Made by a program: the position numbers and the translations under genes. From the NCBI GenBank assembly GCA_026702755.1, contig JAPPBX010000090.1:1-64000 (forward strand): a stretch of 64,000 nucleotides of DNA. The letters run 5' to 3'. Below, piece after piece: positions 17,894-26,981 of the stretch (position 1 is the first letter of the stretch; each line of letters starts with the position of its first letter). This DNA comes from Candidatus Poribacteria bacterium (lineage in GTDB: Bacteria > Poribacteria > WGA-4E > WGA-3G). The notes below the pieces were generated by a model. That model was given only the letters and a program-made list of their open reading frames with translations, was not told where the DNA came from and searched no databases.

Positions 17894-17989
17894 CTCTTTG
17901 CCCCATTACAACACCATATATGAACCTAAGTTGCATTTTTTTATTTACATAGCACCACTATGCAGTACAACGAGAGTTATATCAACGTC

Positions 17990-19267
17990 TCAATCCCGTT
18001 CCAATGCGCGGTATCCGATGTCGTTCCGAAAATGTGCATCGGCAAATTGAATGGCAGAAACACCTTGATACGCCCGTTGAATAGCATCGTGCAATCCGCC
18101 TGCGACGGCAGTCACACCTAATACTCTACCACCATCTGTTACGATGTTTTCACCATCCCGTCCGGTCCCAGCATGAAAGACGTTCACACCCTCAATCGCA
18201 TCGGCATTTTCAAGCCCTTTAATAACCACTCCTGTTTGGTACGGATCAGGATACCCACCGGAAGCCATAACGACACACGCTGCAGCTTCGTCATGCCATT
18301 GCACGTCAGCGGCGTGCTGTTCAAGTGTTTCATCAATACATGCGATTAGCAAAGGGGCTAAGTCACTCTTGAGGCGAGGAAAGAGAACTTGTGCCTCTGG
18401 GTCTCCAAAGCGACAGTTGAATTCCACCACTTTCGGACCGGCATCGGTAATCATCAATCCGACATACAACACCCCTTTGAAGGGTCTTCCGATATCCGCC
18501 ATGCCGTTGACAGTCGGATAAACAATGCGCTGCATCACATCGTCGTGCAGTTCCGGCGTGATAACAGGTGCTGGTGAGTATGCTCCCATGCCCCCGGTGT
18601 TCTTACCAGTATCACCATCGTGGGACATCTTGTGGTCCTGCGAACTGACAAGCGGGAGACAGTAGGTCCCATCGGTAAGCACTGTGAAGGAGGCTTCCTC
18701 GCCGATGAGTTCTTCCTCAATCACGACACTATCCCCTGCGTCACCAAATGCTTTGTCCACCAAAATAGTTGTGACAGCTTGCAACGCCTCTTTGAAGGTA
18801 CGTCCGGGGATAACGCCCTTTCCTGCAGCGAGTCCATTTGCCTTGACGAAAACAGGTGCATTGTAATCCTCAATATAGGCCATCGCTTCTTCGGTATCTG
18901 TAAACGTACGGTGTGCAGCTGTCGGTATGTCATTTTTCACCATCAGCTGTTTGGCGAAATCCTTGCTTGCTTCAAGGCGTGCTGCACGCTTATCCGGTCC
19001 AAACGCTTTAAGTCCACGTTCGCGGAACGTATCAACGATCCCTTCAGCCAATGGAGCCTCGGGTCCAACAACAGTCAGCGCGATATTTTCGGATCCTGCC
19101 CATTCTGCCAATTCGGTGAACCGATCCGGCATTGGGATAGATTCCGCGATTTGAGCGATGCCGGGATTACCGGGCGCGCAATAGATTTTTTCAACGAGTG
19201 GGCTTTGGGCAAGTTTCCAGACGAGGGCGTGTTCACGCCCACCCTGCCCGATAACCAGAATTTTCAT
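17990..19267 (-). CDS. purD: Phosphoribosylamine-glycine ligase (GARS)
   Basis: 425 residues from the ATG at 19267, preceded by AAAAGGA at the right distance; another ATG two codons upstream is possible. PurD joins 5-phosphoribosylamine and glycine using ATP in purine synthesis. Family marks are KILVIGQGGREHAL at the start, the ATP-grasp segment NGLAAGKGV, VIEEELIGEEASF and the PurD signature FNCRFGDPEAQ. Length is normal. No other pur genes adjoin. Confidence 0.95.
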   Translation of the reverse strand: MKILVIGQGGREHALVWKLAQSPLVEKIYCAPGNPGIAQIAESIPMPDRFTELAEWAGSENIALTVVGPEAPLAEGIVDTFRERGLKAFGPDKRAARLEASKDFAKQLMVKNDIPTAAHRTFTDTEEAMAYIEDYNAPVFVKANGLAAGKGVIPGRTFKEALQAVTTILVDKAFGDAGDSVVIEEELIGEEASFTVLTDGTYCLPLVSSQDHKMSHDGDTGKNTGGMGAYSPAPVITPELHDDVMQRIVYPTVNGMADIGRPFKGVLYVGLMITDAGPKVVEFNCRFGDPEAQVLFPRLKSDLAPLLIACIDETLEQHAADVQWHDEAAACVVMASGGYPDPYQTGVVIKGLENADAIEGVNVFHAGTGRDGENIVTDGGRVLGVTAVAGGLHDAIQRAYQGVSAIQFADAHFRNDIGYRALERD

Positions 19268-19410
19268 TCGCATATCCTTTTTGATTGTATTGTATCATAA
19301 AATGTTCGGAAAATCAAAGGTTTTAAGTTAGGTGGAAAAATAACTACAGATGTGTTATACTTGATGCATCCATTTTAAACTGTTGGTTATGGAGAAACAA
19401 GAAATCAGCA

Positions 19411-19749
19411 ATGCGCAACACACGGGCACGAGAAATAGAAACTTACCGAATGCAAAACGGGCGTGAACCTTTCACGGAATGGTTTAACGCAATTCAAGAT
19501 ACAAGAACACAAACCAGAATTAGAGGACGACTTGACCGGCTTGAAAAAGGGAATTTTGGTGATTGCGAATCTGTTGGTGGTGGTGTGTTTGAGTTACGTC
19601 TCCACTTTGGAGCAGGCTACCGTATCTACTTTGGTGAAATGGATAGAACAATCGTCCTTTTGCTCTGTGGTGGAGATAAGTCAACGCAAACACGGGACAT
19701 CCAACGTGCAAAGACCTATTGGTTGGAACATAAGGAGGAACGAGGATGA
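19411..19749 (+). CDS. Type II toxin, RelE/Gp49 (HigB-like) family
   Basis: 112 residues. The pattern FTEWFNAIQDTRTQTRIRGRLDRLEKGNFGD, then GVFELRLHFGAGYRIYFGE, VLLLCGGDKSTQTRDIQRAKTYW is typical of the phage-derived Gp49-like/RelE toxin family, ribosome-dependent mRNA interferases. The stop overlaps the antitoxin start by four bases (ATGA), a toxin-first order usual for this family. The gene appears intact. Confidence 0.85.
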   Translation: MRNTRAREIETYRMQNGREPFTEWFNAIQDTRTQTRIRGRLDRLEKGNFGDCESVGGGVFELRLHFGAGYRIYFGEMDRTIVLLLCGGDKSTQTRDIQRAKTYWLEHKEERG

Positions 19750-20066
19750 GAAAGTATCGAAAATGGAGAGATATTGTAGTAGAGCAACTTGCTGCCAATT
19801 GGGATGAAGCACTTGACTATATCCAATTCGCAATTGAAGAATACCAAGTTGATGGTGATACCGCTGTACTTCTGTTATCACTCGAAACGTTTATAGCATC
19901 GCAAGGTGGAATTGAGGAAGTAGCCAAACGAACTGCCATAGCACCAGAAACACTGTTGAAAATCCTTTCAAGCAACGAGGGCCCTTATCTTGACACCTTT
20001 ACAACTATTCTCAATGCGCTTGGATGCAAACTCACAATTGAATCCCTAAAAGATGACAGCGAGTAA
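19746..20066 (+). CDS. Antitoxin of Gp49-type toxin-antitoxin pair
   Basis: 106 residues, HigA-like addiction-module antidote. The helix-turn-helix part is GGIEEVAKRTAIAPETLLKILSSNEGPYLDTFTTIL, with the last segment GCKLTIE typical of the family. It should neutralise the toxin and repress the shared promoter. A paralogue (15649-16053) shares its start and core. Its 3' end overlaps the next gene by 14 bases. Confidence 0.85.
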   Translation: MRKYRKWRDIVVEQLAANWDEALDYIQFAIEEYQVDGDTAVLLLSLETFIASQGGIEEVAKRTAIAPETLLKILSSNEGPYLDTFTTILNALGCKLTIESLKDDSE

Positions 20067-20358
20067 AATCAGAACACTCAATTTGGTGGCTTCAAGTTTC
20101 GGATCCGAGCTTCCGCAATTATTAACTTTTTTACTGCACGACCGTCAGTTAATCGGTACTTTACCGCCCAACCTTGGAGAAACCCCGGACCTTATATTCG
20201 GTGTGATTGCATTTGTGATCTCTGTTCTCTCTGGGGCAGTGTTATTGGTTGTTGCTTACTTCATAGCAGAAGAGATCAATGTATTGGCAAATATAGCGGA
20301 GAGTCTCAACAATATAGAGACGAAGTTAGTGGATGAGGAACCCGCTTCAGATAGTTGA
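20053..20358 (+). CDS. Hypothetical small membrane protein
   Basis: 101 residues overlapping the antitoxin gene by 14 bases, so probably the third gene of the module. It has one strong membrane segment at about 47-70 (LIFGVIAFVISVLSGAVLLVVAYF) and a C-terminal polar helix (IAESLNNIETKL). Not recognised. Its stop codon falls within the IS605-like end at 20355. Confidence 0.55.
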   Translation: MTASKIRTLNLVASSFGSELPQLLTFLLHDRQLIGTLPPNLGETPDLIFGVIAFVISVLSGAVLLVVAYFIAEEINVLANIAESLNNIETKLVDEEPASDS

Positions 20359-20387
20359 CATACTCCCCTCGCTAAGGCGTGGGATTC
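20355..20387. mobile_element. Solo IS200/IS605-type end hairpin
   Basis: TTGACATACTCCCCTCGCTAAGG...GGGATTC: a short hairpin with TCCC (20364-20367)/GGGA (20381-20384) and CGC/GCG arms. TTGACATACTCCCC...GGGATTC is the familiar terminal sequence of IS200/IS605 (IS1341-like) elements. No transposase or tnpB gene adjoins, so it looks like a solitary end or scar. Confidence 0.5.
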
Positions 20388-20418
20388 CGACAGTAAATTG
20401 ATAATGGAGGAATAAATA

Positions 20419-22428
20419 ATGGCAGAACAACATCACGAACTCGCCCACGTCTTTACTGATGCTTCACAAGGCGTTAGCGACGCACGCGGTGGCACGCCAC
20501 GCGACCTTAACACCGCCTACACCTTTCCGGGTTATACCAAAACGGAATGGACAGAAAAAGCTGCAGCCTTACGTCAACAGATTCGTGTTGCCAACGGTTT
20601 AGTGCCAACACACGAATCAACACCACTGAATGCCGAGATCTTCGGAAGAATTGAGCGAGAAGATTACAGCGTTGAAAAGGTCTATTTTGAGCCTCTGCCC
20701 GGATTCTTTACAACTGGAAACTTATATCGTCCGTTAGGGAAACAAGGTCCGTTCCCCGGGATCGTGAGTCCGCATGGACATTGGGGGCGCGGGAGACTTG
20801 AAAATATTGAACGCGGTTCAATCCCCGGTCGCTGCATCAACTTCGCCAAGCAAGGTTACGTCATCTTTGCCTATGATATGCTCGGTTACAACGACAGCGG
20901 TAAACAGATAGAACACGGCTATGGTGGTGCACACGAAGGACTGTGGGGACTTAGTGCGATGGGGCTTCAACTCCAGAACAGTATCAGTTCCATCGACTTT
21001 TTAGAGAGCCTACCGGATGTGGACAATGAACGCATCGGATGTACCGGAGCGTCGGGCGGCGGAACACAAACATTTATATTGACTGCTGTTGATGAACGCA
21101 TTAAGGTCTCAGCACCTGTCAACATGATTTCAGCGACGATGCAAGGCGGCTGTATCTGTGAGAACGCCCCAAACCTCCGTTTAGACGTAAGCAATATCGA
21201 AATTGGCGCGTTGATGGCACCACGCCCGCTCTTACTCGTTTCTGCGACAGGCGATTGGACAGTGAAGACACCAACAGTTGAATACCCTGCTATCCGAAGC
21301 ATCTACGCCCACTTCGATGCAGAAGACAGGGTGCATCAGGTGCAGGTGGACGCAGAGCATAACTACAACAAAGAGAGCCGCGAGGCGGTCTATGCTTGGT
21401 TTGCAAAATGGTTTTTGGGAGCAGAGGACACTTCGGCGTTTAAAGAGGTTGAATTTCAGGTTGAGCCAGACGAGGATCTGTTAGTCTTCTCGGAACGCGA
21501 GGTGCCAGGGCATGCGATGAAACAGGAAGAGTTTCTACCCGCTTGGGTCAACCGTTCTCAACAAGAGATCGAAAAACGGAAACCGACGAACGAAGCGGAA
21601 CTCCAGACATTCAACCAAGAGATGGGCAGTGGGTTGCAATATGCCCTCGGGTTACACATTCCCAAAAGGACAGACGTAACGCTTGTCGAACCGGAAGGCG
21701 CATTTCCGACGACCTACCATACGAATTTGTCTGCGAAACATCTTGTCATCAGTAGAAGGGATGTTGGGGACGCTATTCCTGCTGTTCTATTTAGTCCGGA
21801 ACCGCAGGTAGGGCACGACCCGGTAACACTCATCGTTCATCCGGGAGGTAAGGAAAATTTAATCAACTCGGAGACAGGCGAACCCTCCTCACTCATCACC
21901 GCCTTACTTGGTGCTGATCAGAAGGTTCTCATCATTGATGTGTTTGGCACAGGTGAACACGGTAACTACGAGAGATCAGAAGATACCAACTACTTCACCA
22001 CTTACAACCGCACAACCGCAGCCTTACGCGTGCAAGACATCGTAACGACGCTGCGCGGTTTTACAGGTAGAGGCGATGTGTCAGAGGTGAACTTGATTGG
22101 GATCGGTGAAGCGGGTTTATGGAGCCTACTGGCGGCGGGATTTACAGAAGTCAAAAATGTTGTTGTGGATGCCGCAGAATTTGGTAACAGCAGCGACGAT
22201 GCGTTTTTAGAGACCTTACCGATACCGAGTATCCGCCGCACAGGAGATTTTCGGACAGCTGGAACACTCGTCGCACCTCGTCGATTGATTATCCATAACA
22301 CCGGTGATACGTTTGATACGGAATGGATTGCTGAGGTTTATGGAAATATCGGGGCAAGTCAGCACCTACTTGTCGAAAAAGAAGGGTTGTCTGATGAAGA
22401 GATAGCGGCACAGGTAACGACAGCATAA
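20419..22428 (+). CDS. Large alpha/beta-hydrolase (acetyl-xylan-esterase/prolyl-oligopeptidase type) with duplicated hydrolase-like half
   Basis: 669 residues, ATG preceded by TGGAGGAATAAATA. The first half has an alpha/beta-hydrolase core: oxyanion region GIVSPHGHWG, nucleophile Ser in GCTGASGGGTQ, and candidate catalytic His in DAEHNYNKESRE. The second half (about 420-669) repeats a hydrolase-like pattern (VTLIVHPGGKENL, VLIIDVFGTGEHG, IGIGEAGLWSL, RRLIIHNTGDTFD) but has GEAGL in place of a GxSxG nucleophile elbow, so it may be inactive. No signal peptide. Probably a cytoplasmic esterase or deacetylase; substrate unknown. Confidence 0.78.
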   Translation: MAEQHHELAHVFTDASQGVSDARGGTPRDLNTAYTFPGYTKTEWTEKAAALRQQIRVANGLVPTHESTPLNAEIFGRIEREDYSVEKVYFEPLPGFFTTGNLYRPLGKQGPFPGIVSPHGHWGRGRLENIERGSIPGRCINFAKQGYVIFAYDMLGYNDSGKQIEHGYGGAHEGLWGLSAMGLQLQNSISSIDFLESLPDVDNERIGCTGASGGGTQTFILTAVDERIKVSAPVNMISATMQGGCICENAPNLRLDVSNIEIGALMAPRPLLLVSATGDWTVKTPTVEYPAIRSIYAHFDAEDRVHQVQVDAEHNYNKESREAVYAWFAKWFLGAEDTSAFKEVEFQVEPDEDLLVFSEREVPGHAMKQEEFLPAWVNRSQQEIEKRKPTNEAELQTFNQEMGSGLQYALGLHIPKRTDVTLVEPEGAFPTTYHTNLSAKHLVISRRDVGDAIPAVLFSPEPQVGHDPVTLIVHPGGKENLINSETGEPSSLITALLGADQKVLIIDVFGTGEHGNYERSEDTNYFTTYNRTTAALRVQDIVTTLRGFTGRGDVSEVNLIGIGEAGLWSLLAAGFTEVKNVVVDAAEFGNSSDDAFLETLPIPSIRRTGDFRTAGTLVAPRRLIIHNTGDTFDTEWIAEVYGNIGASQHLLVEKEGLSDEEIAAQVTTA

Positions 22429-22505
22429 TAAGGTAAAACCGAAAAATATATGAATTCCTCTGGTAGGTGGGATTTCAAACCGCATCTACAGCGGTGAAAA
22501 AAATT

Positions 22506-22533
22506 GGGCGGACACTAAGGTCCGCCCTTTTTT
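22506..22533 (+). terminator. Rho-independent terminator
   Basis: GGGCGGAC (22506-22513), loop ACTAAG, GTCCGCCC (22520-22527), then six T. A classical intrinsic terminator for the hydrolase gene; it lies 44 bases before the end of the convergent ammonium transporter. Confidence 0.9.
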
Positions 22534-22576
22534 CATTTATAGACGCGATTACAATCGCGGAAGATTACAAAACCCT

Positions 22577-23947
22577 CTATGAGAGGTTGTATCCACGTTC
22601 GTTGTGCTGTGATAGGTCGAGACCTTGGCGTTCGTCATCCTCTTCAACGCGTAAGCCGATTGTGGCATCCACAATTTTGAGGATAATAAACGAAAGCACA
22701 CCACTCCAAACAATCGTAACAGCGATACTAAGGAACTGCGCCCAGACCTGCATTCCAATGTTAGCCTTCGCCAATCCAGCACCACCTAAACTCTCTGCAG
22801 CAAAGATGCCAGTCAACAAAGCACCGACAATTCCACCGATGCCGTGAACACCGAACGCATCAAGAGAATCGTCATAACCGAGCTGAGATTTCAGACTGGT
22901 AGCACCCCAGAAACAGACAACACCAGAGACAAGCCCGATGACGAGGGCACCGATTGGACCAGCTGTGCCAGAAGCAGGTGTAATAGCAACCAAACCAGCA
23001 ACAGCACCTGTTACAATGCCTAAGACACTCGGTTTGCCATGTTTCGCCCACTCAACAAACATCCACGCAATAGCAGCAGTAGCCGTTGAAATCTGAGTGA
23101 CAAGCATCGCCATGCCCGCAGTGCCATCAGCAGCAAGTTCACTACCGGCATTGAAACCGAACCAGCCGACCCAAAGCATTGACGCACCAATGACAGTTAT
23201 TGTCAAACTGTGCGGTGGCATTGCCGTTGTCTGGTAGCCAAGCCGTTTACCGACCAAGATGGCAGCAACTAAGGCAGCGACCCCTGCGTTAATATGTACA
23301 ACGGTTCCGCCCGCAAAATCGAGAGCACCGATAATATCACCAAACAGTGAACCGTCGCCAGACCACGCCATGTGGCAGAGAGGTGCGTACACGATTATCG
23401 ACCACAGGACAGAGAAAACTAACATCGCCGAGAATTTCATCCGTTCAGCGAATGCCCCAGCGATCAGCGCGGGTGTAATAATCGCAAATGTCAACTGGAA
23501 GGTAAGAAAAACTGTTTCGGGAATAGTCCCCGAGACAGTATCTACACCAATACCGCGTAGGAACATTGTGCCAAGACCACCGACAAAAGACGTGACGGTG
23601 ATTTTCCCTGCCTCCATGCCAGCGGTGTTAAAGGCGAGGCTGTAGCCACAGACAACCCATACAATAGTAATCAACCCTGTCAATGCAAAACATTGCATAA
23701 GCACAGAGAGAACATTTTGGACGCGCACGAGTCCGCCATAGAAGAGGGCAAGCCCAGGAATCGTCATAAACAGCACGAGGGCGGTTGCGGTAAGCATCCA
23801 AGCGGTATCGCCGGAATCAGCCGTTGCGGTCTCTTGTGCAATCGCCAAACCCGGCACACCACACATTAATAAAATAACAATTAGCGTTCCAATTCGTGTA
23901 TAACCAGATCGCTTTTTTGTAGACTGTGATGCACATCGTTGTTGCAT
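22577..23947 (-). CDS. amt: Ammonium transporter
   Basis: 456 residues with a cleavable-type N-terminal signal (about 18-37) and eleven predicted membrane segments. Amt/MEP/Rh marks are FYGGLVRVQNVLS, FMTIPGLALFYGG, DFAGGTVVHINAGVAALV and GVHGIGGIVGALLTGIF; the pore His pair lies in VHINAG and GVHGIGG. Amt trimers pass ammonium across the inner membrane. The C-terminal tail is the site that PII proteins bind in the family. No glnB/glnK gene is next to it. A hairpin at 24181 separates it from its paralogue. Confidence 0.93.
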   Translation of the reverse strand: MQQRCASQSTKKRSGYTRIGTLIVILLMCGVPGLAIAQETATADSGDTAWMLTATALVLFMTIPGLALFYGGLVRVQNVLSVLMQCFALTGLITIVWVVCGYSLAFNTAGMEAGKITVTSFVGGLGTMFLRGIGVDTVSGTIPETVFLTFQLTFAIITPALIAGAFAERMKFSAMLVFSVLWSIIVYAPLCHMAWSGDGSLFGDIIGALDFAGGTVVHINAGVAALVAAILVGKRLGYQTTAMPPHSLTITVIGASMLWVGWFGFNAGSELAADGTAGMAMLVTQISTATAAIAWMFVEWAKHGKPSVLGIVTGAVAGLVAITPASGTAGPIGALVIGLVSGVVCFWGATSLKSQLGYDDSLDAFGVHGIGGIVGALLTGIFAAESLGGAGLAKANIGMQVWAQFLSIAVTIVWSGVLSFIILKIVDATIGLRVEEDDERQGLDLSQHNERGYNLS

Positions 23948-24180
23948 CGGAATCCTCCATAATATTTACAAGCAAATACTGCTTGTTCTGTTGTTTCCGT
24001 GAAGGCAGACAACTTCGTCCACCTCTCCAATTCCAATTTTGTAGGGACAAACTACTTTCGTCCTACCGATTATTTCCTGAAAAGAGAGCCTAATTCTGAG
24101 AAGCATTGATTCAGAATTTTAGCAGAATACTATAACAGTATCAAGTTTAAAACGATAGTAAGATACAGATAGCGAAAAAA

Positions 24181-24243
24181 GGGAACGCCCACAGCCGTGA
24201 AGTAAACTCAGGGATATAAGTGAAACTTCGTGCGGGCGGTCCC
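24181..24243 (-). terminator. Long imperfect hairpin between the two amt genes
   Basis: GGGAACGCCCACAGCCGTGAAGT pairs imperfectly with ACTTCGTGCGGGCGGTCCC across a short loop. It follows the upstream amt gene (ending at 24297) on the reverse strand, so a terminator or processing hairpin is likely. Confidence 0.55.
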
Positions 24244-24296
24244 TATTCGGTTTTTAGTCTCGATTCAGTTTGAATCAAAGACTACATGGAACAACT

Positions 24297-25673
24297 TTAA
24301 CGTATTGCGGAGACATTAAAGTCAGGATAGGCATTTGCACCGTGTTCTTCGTAATCAAGTCCTGCCTGTTCTTCCTCTTCCGTAACCCGCAAACCTGTAG
24401 CGGCTTTGATTCCGTAGAAGAGAATAAAGCCAGTAACGAGGCACCATGCGAAAACAGCAAGAACACCGATGACCTGTGCCCCGAGAAGTGCGAATCCACC
24501 ACCGGCGAAAACGCCACTTGAGCTGTCGAAAAATCCGACGAGGATTGTGCCTAAGGCACCACAGGTACCATGTACGGAAATAGCACCAACTGGGTCATCA
24601 ATGCGGAGTTTCTCAAACAACAGAACACTCAGAACAACAACAATACCACCGAGTGCACCAATAATCGCAGCGGATTCTGGCGTGACAGACGCACAACCTG
24701 CAGTGATGGCGACTAATCCGCCGAGTGCGCCGTTGAGTGCCATGCCTGCATCGGGTTTGCCGAGGATAAGCCATGCGGTAATCATTGCGAGAATCGCACC
24801 AGTGGCGGCTGCGAGGTTGGTCGTTATAGCGATACTGGAAATCGCTGCTGCATCCGCGCCCATTTGGCTACCGGGGTTAAATCCGAACCAACCGAGCCAC
24901 AAAATAAAGACCCCAAGTGCAGCAAGCGGAAGATTGTGTCCCGCAATCGGTCTGGGGTTTCCATCTCCATCGTATTTACCAATACGAGGTCCTAAAACAA
25001 TAGCACCTGTTAATGCGAGCCAACCGCCTGTGGAATGGACGACTGTTGAACCGGCAAAATCCGACATACCTACATCTGCCAACCAACCACCGCCCCAAAC
25101 CCAGTGTCCAACAACCGGATAGATAATACCTGTAATGAAGACACTGTAAATCAGATAACTTTTGAACTGTGTACGCTCCGCCATTGCACCGGAAACAATC
25201 GTCGCGGCAGTCGCAGCAAACACAAGTTGGAAGAGCCATGCTGCATAAGTCGGGACAGAACTCCACTCCAATGCGCTAAACACACTCGCATCAGTCGCTG
25301 CGCCTTCTGCGAGGGATTCAGAAGGAACGAACCAACCACTTGTTCCCATGAATGCATTACCGGCACCAAACATAATAGCAAAACCAATTGCCCAGTAAGC
25401 GACTGAACCCATTGAGAAGTCCATAAGGTTCTTCATGAGAATGTTGACGGCGTTCTTAGCACGCGTGAACCCAGACTCCACCATAGCGAATCCTGCCTGC
25501 ATAAAGAAAACAAGAAATGCAGCGACAAGCACCCACAATGTGTCTCCCATATACTTGGAAGTTTCAACCTTTTCGAGCTTGCCATCGGTATCTACCAATC
25601 CATTTAGCGCGAAAGCATTCAAACTCAGCAAGCAGGTGAGCACAAAAACTGTTATGATAACCTTTCTTTTCAT
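24297..25673 (-). CDS. amt: Ammonium transporter
   Basis: 458 residues with a signal sequence (KVIITVFVLTCLLSLNAFA) and Amt marks: FMQAGFAMVESGFTRAKNAVNILMKN, DFAGSTVVHSTGGWLALTGA and ISVHGTCGALGTILVG. It is a diverged paralogue of the gene downstream. Both end in a soluble tail with the family pattern GLRVTEEEEQAGLDYEEHG. Tandem amt genes can have different affinities; which does what is not readable here. Confidence 0.93.
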   Translation of the reverse strand: MKRKVIITVFVLTCLLSLNAFALNGLVDTDGKLEKVETSKYMGDTLWVLVAAFLVFFMQAGFAMVESGFTRAKNAVNILMKNLMDFSMGSVAYWAIGFAIMFGAGNAFMGTSGWFVPSESLAEGAATDASVFSALEWSSVPTYAAWLFQLVFAATAATIVSGAMAERTQFKSYLIYSVFITGIIYPVVGHWVWGGGWLADVGMSDFAGSTVVHSTGGWLALTGAIVLGPRIGKYDGDGNPRPIAGHNLPLAALGVFILWLGWFGFNPGSQMGADAAAISSIAITTNLAAATGAILAMITAWLILGKPDAGMALNGALGGLVAITAGCASVTPESAAIIGALGGIVVVLSVLLFEKLRIDDPVGAISVHGTCGALGTILVGFFDSSSGVFAGGGFALLGAQVIGVLAVFAWCLVTGFILFYGIKAATGLRVTEEEEQAGLDYEEHGANAYPDFNVSAIR

Positions 25674-25701
25674 TTGGGATATCTCCTTGTAGAACAGCAG
25701 T

Positions 25702-25800
25702 CAGTTATCAGTTTGCCTCGCAGTGAGAGTCGTCAGTGAAGAGAGATTGATACATCAAACATCTCTTGTTACCAATAACTTGTAACTAACAACTGATAGT
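25702..25800. repeat. Dispersed palindromic repeat, copy 2
   Basis: Starts AGTTATCAGTTTGCCTCGC and ends AACAACTGATAGTT, ends being imperfect inverted copies. The start matches copies at 13121 and 35612 (CAGTTTGC(C/T)TCGCAGTGAGA core). Fills the gap between two reverse-strand genes. Confidence 0.45.
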
Positions 25801-25808
25801 TCTCATCT

Positions 25809-26543
25809 TTACCAAGTGCGGACGAAAGTCATTCTGCCAGTAAGTCCTGTTTCATCGTCCCCTTTTTGGGTCTCAAAACCGACAAAAACACCCAGTGTGT
25901 TATTTTCGCCATAGCCGACATTGGCACGGAGACCAGGTGCCAGACTGCTAAGCCCCGTCTCGTCTTCTGGGTCGAGCGTTGCGAGGGTTAGTCCTACTTC
26001 TACTTGCGGACCAATAGCAACAGTGTCGTTGAGTGAATAGAGGATAAAGTTACGAGTGTAAATTGAATCATCATCGTAATCAAAGGGTGTGTTAAAGAAC
26101 CCTTGTATCCATGACTCAAAATAGATGGAACCTGCCGTGAGATAAGTAAATAATTGTGGGGCAATAAGAGAAGAAGGTCCATTCGCCGATTCATAGTCAA
26201 ATCCAATACCTACCATAGGGAGGAAACTGAGGGACAGCGAATCGCTATCAACGACCGGAATGCCGAGTCCGATATCTAACTCACCGAACGTCCCAACAAC
26301 GTAAATGTCGGTATCCAATGAGAGACCTCCGAGGAAACTTGGGGAATGGCTGGCACCGACCCAGATCTGCGTTCCTAAACTATCCGTATCGGTACGGAAC
26401 CAACCGGAAGCACCTGATGACTCTTCCTCTGCCATCTCTTCACCTGCTTCATGAGCGTCCGCGTAGACCATGGGGACACTACCAACTGCAAAAATACAAA
26501 CCAACATTAACAATCGAACCAACCAAAATTTATGCGTTTTCAT
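25809..26543 (-). CDS. Predicted outer-membrane beta-barrel protein
   Basis: 244 residues from the ATG at 26543 (CAAGAGGTAAAATA upstream; a longer frame from TTG at 26627 is less likely). Signal peptide followed by an acidic segment ADAHEAGEEMAEEESS, then amphipathic strands with many Gly/aromatic residues and a terminal Trp. Nearly the same plan and C-terminus (GYGENNTLGVFVGFETQK ... LTGRMTF) occur in the protein at 33571. Function not recognised; porin-like or structural. Confidence 0.7.
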   Translation of the reverse strand: MKTHKFWLVRLLMLVCIFAVGSVPMVYADAHEAGEEMAEEESSGASGWFRTDTDSLGTQIWVGASHSPSFLGGLSLDTDIYVVGTFGELDIGLGIPVVDSDSLSLSFLPMVGIGFDYESANGPSSLIAPQLFTYLTAGSIYFESWIQGFFNTPFDYDDDSIYTRNFILYSLNDTVAIGPQVEVGLTLATLDPEDETGLSSLAPGLRANVGYGENNTLGVFVGFETQKGDDETGLTGRMTFVRTW

Positions 26544-26981
26544 TATTTTACCTCTTGGAGTTTTACTCCAATTTTTCTGTTTCAAAATCAGATGTGGGAT
26601 CATTCCCCTGCTAATATGCGCGTCCAAAACGCGCCTACATGGTTATAACAAATTTAAGCAACGTACAATTATGGTGCAATCATGCCTGTCTGCGACTTTT
26701 ACGGAGAAAGAGAGCACTTGACTTTGGCACAAACCTGTGATATAGTGACTTTCGTCTGCGCACCTATTTTCATTTAAAGCAAAACGCGTGCCAATTGGCT
26801 ATCGGCAGTCAGGGCGTTCGCTACGCTCACTTTCGGCTGTCGGCTTATTTGCTATAGATTATCAACTGTCAGCAGGGCACCAGTGGCGGTTTCCAAGTTT
26901 ATGACCGCTCCAAACGGAAACCCTTTACGGGCAACCGTTGAGCGTTAACCATTAAGTGAGGAAACAGATCCCTAACAAAAA
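26544..26981. other. Intergenic region upstream of the GT39 gene
   Basis: 438 bases without a convincing gene. It contains repeat debris: a stretch around 26805-26850 with GCAGTCAGGGCGTTCGC and TCGGCTGTCGGC, a pattern often seen in decayed palindromic repeats, and fragments of mixed AT-rich sequence. Confidence 0.4.

Noticed and set aside
24469-25122. A 217-codon + strand frame within amt
   Set aside because: Antisense to a conserved transporter gene with no motif of its own.
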